Made by a program: the position numbers and the translations under genes. Below are positions 27,457-34,918 of a stretch of DNA of 64,000 nt, piece after piece. The DNA is from JBBATK01 sp039810585. Its GTDB lineage: Bacteria > Bacteroidota > Ignavibacteria > Kapaibacteriales > NICIL-2. Within the stretch, counting starts at the first letter, position 1, and each line of letters opens with the position of its first letter. The stretch covers positions 1 to 64,000 of the forward strand of contig JBDHXF010000001.1 in NCBI GenBank assembly GCA_039810585.1, written 5' to 3'. Under the pieces are notes generated by a model, which did not search any database, had not been told where the DNA came from, and saw nothing but the letters and a program-made list of their open reading frames with translations.

Positions 27457-30018
27457 ATGGCTACACCTTCAGCTTCTCAGTCCAAGTCGGCACTTTCGTT
27501 TATCCCTGAAAAGTATCAAGACTGGATTTTTCCGGCCATCACGGGTCTTTTGATCCTGATTTTTCTAGGCAAAGCCATATTTGGCAATGGGTTTAACGCG
27601 AGTGACAACATTGCGTCCGAGAGCTTTCAGCCCTTTTTACAAGAAGCAGCCAAGAAGGGAGAGTTTCCGCAGTGGCTTCCCTACATTTTTAGTGGTCTTC
27701 CCAGCTACGCGGCATTGTTGACAACGGGGAACAGAACGTGGGACTTCTCCTCCTTCATTGTCTCGAAAATCTCCTACGCCTTTGCCGGCATCCTTGGTTC
27801 CGATACTGCCCGTATTGCCTTCTGGTACATAGTCTATGCTACGGGCATGTACTTCCTGATGCGAATGAAAAAACATGAGAGGATGGTGGCACTCTTTACC
27901 TCCATCTCTGCCGTGTTCTCCACCTGGATTCTCACGTGGGTGATGATTGGTCACAATACCAAGCCCATCGCCTTTGCCATGTTCCCCTACATTCTGCTAT
28001 GCTTGGAAAACGTACGAGAGAAATGGAGTCTGAAATACGCCGTGCTTCTCGTTCTCGCGGTTCACGTGATGGTAGAGTCTACCCATATGCAAATGGTCTT
28101 CTACGGCATCTGTACCTTTGGCCTCTACCTGCTCTTCGAACTCGTCAGCCGTCTCATTACCCGCAAGCAACCGATGGGCGTTTTGCGTGCTGCTCTCGTT
28201 TTAGCGGTGGCAGGTGCCATGAGTTTTGGAATGGGTGCCGACCGTTTTCTTTCAACCCTTGAATACACCCCCTATTCTACTCGTGGCTCCGCGCCGATTT
28301 CGCAGATCATGCAGAACGGTGATCAAAAACAGAAATCTGCTAACGTGCAGGATGCCAATGGTGGAAACGATTACGACTACGCTACCGGCTGGTCCTTCTC
28401 GCCTGAGGAGATGATGACCTTCTTCGTACCCGATTACTATGGCTTTGGAAAGCTGCATTATAAGGGACCGCTAACCGGAAATCGAGATATGATTCTCTCG
28501 AGCTACTTCGGTCAGATGGCATTCACTGATGCTGCTAACTACATGGGCATTTGCGTGCTCTTTCTGGGTTTGTTCGGAGCTTGGCGCTTCCGCAGGGATC
28601 TGTTTGTGCAGTTCCTCATTACCCTCAGCGTCTTTGCTCTCTTTCTCAGTTTTGGGAGAAACCTTTCGTTCCTCTACGATTTCTTCTACTACCATGTACC
28701 GATGTTCAACAAGTTCCGTGCACCTAGTATGGTGTTGGCTTTAATGCAGTTTGCCATGCCAATACTTGCCGCCTACGGCGTAGCGGGCATGGGCCAACTG
28801 CGCGAGGAAAAGGAAGCATCAAAACGGCGCCCGGCACTCTATCTGCTCGTGATTTGCGGCGTGTTTTTTATTTCGGGATTGGTGTATCCTTCGATGGTGG
28901 AAGAATCGTACCGAGCACAAGTGGAACAAAGTCGACAAGTGGCTCAATACGGTGACAACGCTGAAGTGAAGACGGCTATTGGTGAGTTTGTGTTTGGTGA
29001 AATGAGGAGCGACTGGCTGACCACCGGATTCTTTGCCCTCTTACTCGGTGGTATTGTGTGGATGTACGTGAACAAGAAACTCTCCGCCGGAATGTTTTAC
29101 CCCTTACTCATCGTTATCTCTCTCGTGGATTTGTGGAGAGTTGACGTCCGTCCGATGGACATCCCCAAGAAGAAAATTGAGTCTGATGTGTTTAAGAAAA
29201 CTGATCTCATCGACTTCCTCACGCGCGACACCTCTGTGTTCCGTATCGCCGATCTGGACGTACTGCCCTCACCAAACGTCGCCGCATACTTCAAACTGGA
29301 GAACATCCACGGCTACCATTCTGCCAAGATGCGCGTGTACCAAGACTTGATGGATGAAGCAGGAAACGGCGGCGGTTCGATCATCCAAAATCCACTCCTG
29401 TGGAACCTCTTGAACGTAAAGTACATCACGAGCCAAAAGGCAATCTTCCCCAACATGCAACCGGTCTTTACATCAGCATCAGGAAACGGTTTGGTGTACC
29501 AAAACCCGGCCATGTTGCCTCGCGCATTTTTTGTGAAGCAAGCCGTCGTTGCAAGCCGTACCGACATTTTAAAGCATCTGAAGGACGGCGACTTCTTCCC
29601 CGTCGATACCGCGTACGTGGAAGCTGCACTGCCCCAAACGATCGATACCACCATCACCGGTGCCCAGGCTACGCTCGTGGAGCGCAAGAACGAATATCAG
29701 AAGTACATGGTCACTGCTCCCGGCACGCAGAGCTTGCTGTATGTAAGCGAAGTGTACTATCCGGTATCGTGGCATGCCTTTGTGGACGGTCAGGAAACCC
29801 CTATCTACAAAACCAACTTTGCCTTCCGCTCGGTGATTGTTCCGAAAGGGCAACACACTGTTGAGTTCAAGTACGAGTCACCCAAATTTGAAGAGGGCAA
29901 AACCATCAGCTTGGCAGCCAACCTACTGTTACTCGCCGGCGCCGTCGGTGCAGTATTTATAGAGTGGAGGGGTCGTTCGAAGACAACTTCCGCGCCACAC
30001 GATGAGGCACAAGCCTAA
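27457..30018 (+). CDS. YfhO-family multi-pass membrane protein
   Basis: 853 residues with about a dozen predicted membrane helices, the first at 28-45 and the last near 815-835, and a soluble stretch at roughly 560-800. The N-terminal pattern (FQPFLQEAAKKGEFPQW, SGLPSYA) is typical of YfhO/GT-C-like proteins of Bacteroidota. Bacterial YfhO is linked to glycosylation of lipoteichoic acid in Gram-positives. In this lineage the function is not established; a GT-C-fold glycosyltransferase using a lipid-linked donor is plausible. Its stop overlaps the next start (TAATG), and a flippase follows. Confidence 0.85.
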   Translation: MATPSASQSKSALSFIPEKYQDWIFPAITGLLILIFLGKAIFGNGFNASDNIASESFQPFLQEAAKKGEFPQWLPYIFSGLPSYAALLTTGNRTWDFSSFIVSKISYAFAGILGSDTARIAFWYIVYATGMYFLMRMKKHERMVALFTSISAVFSTWILTWVMIGHNTKPIAFAMFPYILLCLENVREKWSLKYAVLLVLAVHVMVESTHMQMVFYGICTFGLYLLFELVSRLITRKQPMGVLRAALVLAVAGAMSFGMGADRFLSTLEYTPYSTRGSAPISQIMQNGDQKQKSANVQDANGGNDYDYATGWSFSPEEMMTFFVPDYYGFGKLHYKGPLTGNRDMILSSYFGQMAFTDAANYMGICVLFLGLFGAWRFRRDLFVQFLITLSVFALFLSFGRNLSFLYDFFYYHVPMFNKFRAPSMVLALMQFAMPILAAYGVAGMGQLREEKEASKRRPALYLLVICGVFFISGLVYPSMVEESYRAQVEQSRQVAQYGDNAEVKTAIGEFVFGEMRSDWLTTGFFALLLGGIVWMYVNKKLSAGMFYPLLIVISLVDLWRVDVRPMDIPKKKIESDVFKKTDLIDFLTRDTSVFRIADLDVLPSPNVAAYFKLENIHGYHSAKMRVYQDLMDEAGNGGGSIIQNPLLWNLLNVKYITSQKAIFPNMQPVFTSASGNGLVYQNPAMLPRAFFVKQAVVASRTDILKHLKDGDFFPVDTAYVEAALPQTIDTTITGAQATLVERKNEYQKYMVTAPGTQSLLYVSEVYYPVSWHAFVDGQETPIYKTNFAFRSVIVPKGQHTVEFKYESPKFEEGKTISLAANLLLLAGAVGAVFIEWRGRSKTTSAPHDEAQA

Positions 30019-30263
30019 TGGACATCTACCTGTACTCGGCCGAAAACCTCTTGTTGCAAGCCGGACAGACTCAGGCCGAACACGGTTACCATATCGTTGA
30101 GTTTTACGTGGACGATATCGGCCGTCTGGCTAAGGAGCCAACGGAGCGTCGTGCACAGTTTTACTATTCCCCCTCCGGCGGAACCTTGCGCGACAGCGAT
30201 TTGAACATCGTGCTCTACAGCGCCCGGTACGACAAATTCAAGGGCATAGGAAAGGCCGATTGA
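30018..30263 (+). CDS. Small conserved-looking protein of unknown function, coupled to YfhO
   Basis: 81 residues, soluble, no signal peptide or membrane helix. The start overlaps the YfhO stop by one base (TAATG) and the stop is one base before the flippase start, so it is translationally coupled on both sides. It is Tyr-rich with a beta-like C-terminus (RDSDLNIVLYSARYDKF). I do not recognise the family. The tight packing suggests it works with the membrane proteins beside it. Confidence 0.7.
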   Translation: MDIYLYSAENLLLQAGQTQAEHGYHIVEFYVDDIGRLAKEPTERRAQFYYSPSGGTLRDSDLNIVLYSARYDKFKGIGKAD

Positions 30264-30264
30264 T

Positions 30265-31569
30265 ATGCGCGTCCAAGATTACATCCACAAGATTTCATGG
30301 ACCGCCGGCGATAAGGTTCTCTTTGTGCTCTATGGCTTTGTGGCGTTGGTGCAGATCCATCACATGGATCCGGCTCAGTTTGGCTTGTATTCAATACTGG
30401 TTGGATTGCAAACGTGGATTTTCATCCTGAGCGACGGCGCGGCATTACAAGGCGTTATTCAGTTTGGAGCGGATCGTGATAAGAGACCCGGAGTCAATGC
30501 CGTTTCATTCATTGCACACAGCATCATCGTCCTGAGCTTGTCGTTGCTCACGCTTCTCCTTAGTAGTCCGCTCTCGTCACTCTTCGGTCGTTCCGATTTC
30601 TCCAAAGTCGCGTTCCTGCTTCCACTGTATTGCGCACTCACCATCCCCCGTGCTTTTTGCATCAAGATTCTGCTTCGCGACACGCAAATGAAGCAGGTCT
30701 TCTGGGTGAATTTCTTTTGGTTTGCTTCTATGACCGGCATCACCTTCTGGTTGTTGCATACCAACGCCATACTAGACTTCGATTTCATGGCAACCATCAG
30801 CTTGAGCGGCATGGCGGTGTCGTCTGTTGTCTCGTTGATCCTCAGTCGCAAACTGCTGCGCTTCTCGCTGGCCGAGGCACCATCGCTGCGAGAGTTCATG
30901 CACTTTGGAACCATACAGATTTTTATCGGCGCCATTACCAATGCCATTCGACAACTGGATGTGATTGTGCTGCAAATCTTGTTTCGCAGCGGCGACCTTG
31001 TTGGAATTTATAGCGCGGCGAAAACTCTGTACCGAGTGTTTGAGACGGGCATGGATGCTCTTTTTAGTCTTGTCTATCCCTCGGCTATCCGCCTCCTGCC
31101 TCAAGGCAAGAACGAGGAGTTCCGCGTGCTGCTCACCAAGGCGGTATCGTATCTGTTCATGAGTTACTTGCTGATTGTGCTGGTGATGGAGAGTGGCGGA
31201 ACGCACATCATCATCCATTTTCTAGGCGGGAAGTATGTCAATTCGGTAGGACAATTCAATCTACTTGCCCTGGCTGCTTTGTTTGTGCCGTTCTATCCCT
31301 TATCAGCAGCACTACTGGCTCTGAATAAAAACGCATTGCTCTTACGCTACGTCATTGTATCGTCTCTTGCAGGCTTAGCCGTCTTTGCCTTGTGCAAGGT
31401 CTTCGACATGCCCTCGCTCTTTCCCTTGGGTGTTGTGTGCTACAATGCCATCCTGGCGATACTCCTCATTGCGCAACTCTCCGCGCGCCTGAATATTTCA
31501 CCTATTGAATACCTGCGGGCTGCGCCCGATGCTCTGCGCTACGTTCGACGTCGTTTCGGCTCTGCCTGA
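30265..31569 (+). CDS. Oligosaccharide flippase family membrane protein (Wzx-like)
   Basis: 434 residues with about 12 hydrophobic helices across the whole length, the profile of MOP-superfamily polysaccharide exporters. Helices begin near residue 14 (KVLFVLYGFVALVQIHH). The phrase RQLDVIVLQILFRSGDLVGIYSAAKTLY is typical of Wzx/lipid-linked sugar flippases. It probably moves a lipid-linked sugar across the inner membrane, with the YfhO protein upstream as a possible glycosyltransferase partner. Closed by a bidirectional hairpin. Confidence 0.82.
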   Translation: MRVQDYIHKISWTAGDKVLFVLYGFVALVQIHHMDPAQFGLYSILVGLQTWIFILSDGAALQGVIQFGADRDKRPGVNAVSFIAHSIIVLSLSLLTLLLSSPLSSLFGRSDFSKVAFLLPLYCALTIPRAFCIKILLRDTQMKQVFWVNFFWFASMTGITFWLLHTNAILDFDFMATISLSGMAVSSVVSLILSRKLLRFSLAEAPSLREFMHFGTIQIFIGAITNAIRQLDVIVLQILFRSGDLVGIYSAAKTLYRVFETGMDALFSLVYPSAIRLLPQGKNEEFRVLLTKAVSYLFMSYLLIVLVMESGGTHIIIHFLGGKYVNSVGQFNLLALAALFVPFYPLSAALLALNKNALLLRYVIVSSLAGLAVFALCKVFDMPSLFPLGVVCYNAILAILLIAQLSARLNISPIEYLRAAPDALRYVRRRFGSA

Positions 31570-31588
31570 CATTCCTTAGCTCGTCATC

Positions 31589-31622
31589 ACGGTGCGGGGA
31601 TGCCATTGGCAGCCCCGCCCGT
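31589..31622. terminator. Bidirectional hairpin between flippase and outer-membrane protein genes
   Basis: ACGG-GCGGGG-TGCC (31589-31604) pairs with GGCA-CCCCGC-CCGT (31608-31622) around an ATT loop, with one mismatch and one bulge. It lies 19 nt after the flippase stop and 19 nt before the convergent stop at 31642. Confidence 0.75.
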
Positions 31623-31641
31623 ATGAAGAAAAGACACGCGC

Positions 31642-32289
31642 TTAATTCCAATAGATGTGCAAGCCAATGGCGGAACCGCCAAGGGAGAGTGTGTTGACGC
31701 TGCCGCTAACTGTCGTACTACTGCCGCCGACCGTTGATTTACTGGATATGCTGCCTGAGTTATATCCAACGCCTAATTGCGAAAACACTGCGACATGTTT
31801 TGCAAGCATAGCTTCCACGCCAAAACAAGCGTTGATCATGAACACTCCCCCACTGACTTCCGAATTTCCACTTGTGATCGTAGGAATGATGGTATAACTG
31901 AGACCTGCACCGAGATATGGTGACACATCAGAAGGTGTGCGGGTATAGTAGCGTCCACCGGCTGCTATTGAGATTGTCGTCCGCGAGTCTGCTGCGGTTC
32001 CGGTGCTCACACCAAACGAAACAAGACCAATGCCAATACCACCATCCAGTTGCAGATTGCGGTTGATCTGGTAACACACTTCAGAACCCCCGGTATAGGT
32101 GAACGAAGCCGCCTGACCAATAGCAGATCCACCGGCATTGCCCGAGCTGGAAACAACGGACGCAGCAACGCCGGACGGCAACGCCATCGCGGCTCCCATT
32201 CCCCACATCCCCGATTCTACTTGGGCAGTGACAATGCTTCCCGACATGACGAGGAAGACAAGTGCTACGATGAGTACGTTACTATTCAT
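31642..32289 (-). CDS. Small outer-membrane beta-barrel protein
   Basis: 215 residues from ATG 32289, preceded by AGGGGA; longer in-frame starts overlap the regulator gene. Signal peptide MNSNVLIVALVFLVMSG, cleavage near VTAQ. The remainder alternates Gly/Ser/hydrophobic strands (LQLDGGIGIGLVSFGVS, YLGAGLSYTIIPTI, GVEAMLAKHVAVFSQLG, LGGSAIGLHIYWN) ending in an aromatic-rich strand, the form of an 8-stranded OmpA/OmpW-type barrel. It lies directly downstream of an AraC-type regulator and is probably its target or operon partner (inference). Confidence 0.75.
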   Translation of the reverse strand: MNSNVLIVALVFLVMSGSIVTAQVESGMWGMGAAMALPSGVAASVVSSSGNAGGSAIGQAASFTYTGGSEVCYQINRNLQLDGGIGIGLVSFGVSTGTAADSRTTISIAAGGRYYTRTPSDVSPYLGAGLSYTIIPTITSGNSEVSGGVFMINACFGVEAMLAKHVAVFSQLGVGYNSGSISSKSTVGGSSTTVSGSVNTLSLGGSAIGLHIYWN

Positions 32290-32353
32290 GCGAAAATCCC
32301 CTGATGAGTGAATAAAAGAGACGATGTCGCCATCGTCCGTCATACGTGACTGT

Positions 32354-32950
32354 TTAGCGCCCGGTTGTCCCCACGTGCAGAACCGCATCTAAGCCAACTC
32401 GCGGTTTGTCCCGCAACTGGCGAAAAGCCGTGGGTGTCATTCCCGTGACTCGCTTAAACTGATTTGATAAATGATGTACGCTGCTGTACCCTAGTCTAGC
32501 CGAAATTTCACTCAACTTCAACTCGTCATACATCATGAGCTCTTTTACTTTTTCGATGCGTTGCAGAATACTAAACTTCTCGATTGTTATACCTTCCATC
32601 TGCGAAAAGAGTGTCGACAGCGCTGTGTAGTCTGTCTGTAGTTTCTCGCTCAAGTAGGCGGACATCACCATGGTCGACAAGGTATGTTCGTCGCCGTTTT
32701 GTATCAACTCAATAATGGCAATTTTCGCGCGTTCGATGAACGCCTTTTTACGGTCGTCCAATAGTTCAAATCCATTCTGCTCAAGCATACTGCGCACAGC
32801 CTCGCGTCCTTCTGCACTCAGCTCTTCCTCTACACGCGCAGAACCTAATCGTACATCCACCGGATGCAGTCCCATTGTTCGCAATTCCTGATCCACCACC
32901 CTGATGCAGCGGTTGCAGACCATGTTGCGAATGCTGAGCTCACTAGCCAT
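32354..32950 (-). CDS. AraC-family regulator with N-terminal CxxC (HMA-like) domain
   Basis: 198 residues. The first ~70 residues contain VCNRCIRVV with cysteines C12 and C15, the heavy-metal-associated-like fold found in a Bacteroidota group of AraC regulators. The C-terminal HTH (LSEISARLGYSSVHHLSNQFKRVTGMTP) is a clear AraC DNA-binding domain. Metal or thiol sensing is plausible but unproven. It lies 64 nt upstream of an outer-membrane barrel gene on the same strand. Confidence 0.87.
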   Translation of the reverse strand: MASELSIRNMVCNRCIRVVDQELRTMGLHPVDVRLGSARVEEELSAEGREAVRSMLEQNGFELLDDRKKAFIERAKIAIIELIQNGDEHTLSTMVMSAYLSEKLQTDYTALSTLFSQMEGITIEKFSILQRIEKVKELMMYDELKLSEISARLGYSSVHHLSNQFKRVTGMTPTAFRQLRDKPRVGLDAVLHVGTTGR

Positions 32951-32991
32951 CTCTTTTCCCTTTTGCTCCTACGGGATCCTATCGTCGTGCT

Positions 32992-32999
32992 CAAATGTA
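32992..32999 (-). promoter_or_regulatory. Candidate -7 element of the AraC-type regulator
   Basis: TACATTTG on the minus strand (TAnnTTTG) ends 41 nt before the start at 32950. Confidence 0.33.
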
Positions 33000-33207
33000 G
33001 CACATGTCGTTCAAAACGCCGTCATGACTTGTTATGGTAGCCTCGGCAAGTCCGCTTAAACACGTGTCATTGCATTCAACCCCGTTCCCCTTCTCCGTCA
33101 GAATTACCATCCGCTATTTGTGTATTTTGGCGGAATTCGTCCTTCACCGGCTCTGTCAACAAACACTGCGGTGCCATGGTCTGACGAAGAAGACACGATC
33201 TCTTTCT

Positions 33208-34032
33208 ATGAACACATCTTCGCGCATCCTGTTTACTCTCTGTCTGCTTGGATTGGCTCTGGGTAGTGGCGCCTTCGTCCAGGGTCCGTCCGCTCCTGCA
33301 AAGGGCGGCTCCGACATCGATCGCTACGTTCCCAACGATGCCTATGGTTTTGGCGAACACTTGGATTACCGCGTGGGCTACAAGTTCATCACAGCGGGAA
33401 CGGCTTCCTTCGACATCCAACAGCAACCGGTGATGAAGAACGGTCGTCCCTGCTACGACATCCGTTTTGAGGTGCGTTCATTGGAAAGTCTTGAGTGGCT
33501 CTATAAAGTCCGCGACCGCTATCGCACGGTTCTTGATGTTGCCGGAATCTTCCCCTGGGAGTTCAATCAAAGCGTTCGTGAGGGTGGTTACAGTCGTGAT
33601 TTTAACGCCTCGCTGGATCAACAGCATCACATGGCACATACCAATGAGGGCGACTTCCCCATCACTCCCTACATTCACGATATCGTGTCTGCCTTTTATT
33701 ACATTCGCACTCAGAACCTTCGTCAATACTCGAACAACGCTATCATACCACTGCGCAATTTCTTTAATAAGGATTGTCATGACCTCGGAGTAAAAGTACT
33801 CGGCAAACAAACCATCGAGGTTGCTGCCGGCAAGTTCCGTTGTATCGTGGTTGAACCTTTAATCCAAGAGGGTGGTTTGTTCAAAGCCGATGGCAGAATA
33901 TTGATTTGGTTGAGCGACGACGACCGAAAGGTGCCCGTTAAAGTTAGTTCCAAAATTCCCATCGGTACCATCGACGCCGAGCTCACCGGCTACTCCGGTC
34001 TTCGCGGTCCCCTCAGTTCCAAACTTGAATAA
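33208..34032 (+). CDS. DUF3108 secreted/periplasmic protein
   Basis: 274 residues from the ATG at 33208, which opens a signal peptide (MNTSSRILFTLCLLGLALGSGAFVQG); the frame is open for 58 codons upstream but that part is not protein-like. The body matches DUF3108 in pattern: GEHLDYRVGYKFITAGTASF, DRYRTVLD, ILIWLSDDDRKVPVKV, KIPIGTIDAELTGY. DUF3108 proteins are beta-rich envelope proteins of unknown role, related in fold to lipoprotein carriers. Followed 27 nt later by a LolA-like gene, so they probably form an operon. Confidence 0.8.
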   Translation: MNTSSRILFTLCLLGLALGSGAFVQGPSAPAKGGSDIDRYVPNDAYGFGEHLDYRVGYKFITAGTASFDIQQQPVMKNGRPCYDIRFEVRSLESLEWLYKVRDRYRTVLDVAGIFPWEFNQSVREGGYSRDFNASLDQQHHMAHTNEGDFPITPYIHDIVSAFYYIRTQNLRQYSNNAIIPLRNFFNKDCHDLGVKVLGKQTIEVAAGKFRCIVVEPLIQEGGLFKADGRILIWLSDDDRKVPVKVSSKIPIGTIDAELTGYSGLRGPLSSKLE

Positions 34033-34059
34033 TTGTCCGGTCCTGCACCGTTTGTTGTT

Positions 34060-34695
34060 ATGATTCAGTCCTCTGCTTCTCTTCGCGTCCTGTCACTCCT
34101 GTTCTGCCTTGTCATCGCTGCGCCACTGCTTGCCCAGCAAAATGCCGAGTCGCTGCACAAGCACATCGTCGATCAGCTGAGCGGTGCTAAGAGCATCCGC
34201 ATCGTGGCAAAATCGGCGGCGTTGAAAAACACCACCGTCACCATTCGAGCCAAGCGCAATAACCATTACATCATGGAGCTCAACGACCGACGCATTGTGT
34301 GCGATGGTAAGACTATCTGGAATTACACGCCGTCAAAGAAATCGGTGGTTATTTCTACCTTCGATGAGCAAAACGCATCGCTCTCGGTCGAAAAACTCCT
34401 GCTCGAACTCGTCGCCGTCTACAAACCCGTCGGCCTCTCGAGCCAAAACAACAGCAAATCCGGCAGCGCTTACCTCCTACGCCTCGAACCCAACGGTGCC
34501 GCTCGCTATGGCGTGAAATCCATCCAACTCGGCATCGACAAAAGCAAACTGAATATCGTCTCCGTTCGCATCGACAGCGAACAAGGCGCCCAAGAATGGA
34601 GCATCTCCCAACTGCAATTCAACGCCGATATCGCCGATAGCCAATTCCGTTTTACTCCTCCCAAAGGCGTGGATGTGATCGATCTACGAAACTGA
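34060..34695 (+). CDS. LolA-like periplasmic lipoprotein carrier
   Basis: 211 residues from ATG 34060 (a TTG at 34033 is also in frame). Signal peptide SLRVLSLLFCLVIAAPLLAQ. The mature part shows the LolA half-barrel pattern: TVTIRAKRNNHYIMELNDRR, GKTIWNYTPSKKSVVIS, FRFTPPKGVDVIDL at the C-terminus. LolA shuttles lipoproteins from the inner to the outer membrane. Pairing with DUF3108 and the nearby lnt gene points to lipoprotein handling. The identity is by pattern; divergent LolA-like proteins may have other ligands. Confidence 0.78.
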   Translation: MIQSSASLRVLSLLFCLVIAAPLLAQQNAESLHKHIVDQLSGAKSIRIVAKSAALKNTTVTIRAKRNNHYIMELNDRRIVCDGKTIWNYTPSKKSVVISTFDEQNASLSVEKLLLELVAVYKPVGLSSQNNSKSGSAYLLRLEPNGAARYGVKSIQLGIDKSKLNIVSVRIDSEQGAQEWSISQLQFNADIADSQFRFTPPKGVDVIDLRN

Positions 34696-34718
34696 TCGAC
34701 AGTGTAGTCCCTCAAGAG

Positions 34719-34745
34719 ATTTCTTATTCGTGCGCGCTTCGCGCC
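34719..34745. repeat. Intergenic hairpin with TTTCTTATTCGT leader
   Basis: GATTTCTTATTCGT followed by GCGCG-CTT-CGCGC (34732-34744), about 25 nt after the LolA-like stop. The leader is shared with 58209-58222. A member of the TTCGTG palindrome family described under findings. Confidence 0.6.
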
Positions 34746-34918
34746 GCCTCTCTGCTGTCGTAGCGTCACTGCTCTCAACTTGTACCAGGGCAAATACCCC
34801 CTTGTCAGACAATCTCTGACGGCACTTCATCCTCTGCTGACTCACTGCCCGTCGGTATGGCACTGTATTTGACAGATCGTCTCAAAAACGCTCTTGTCTT
34901 CACAGTCACGTGTCAGCC

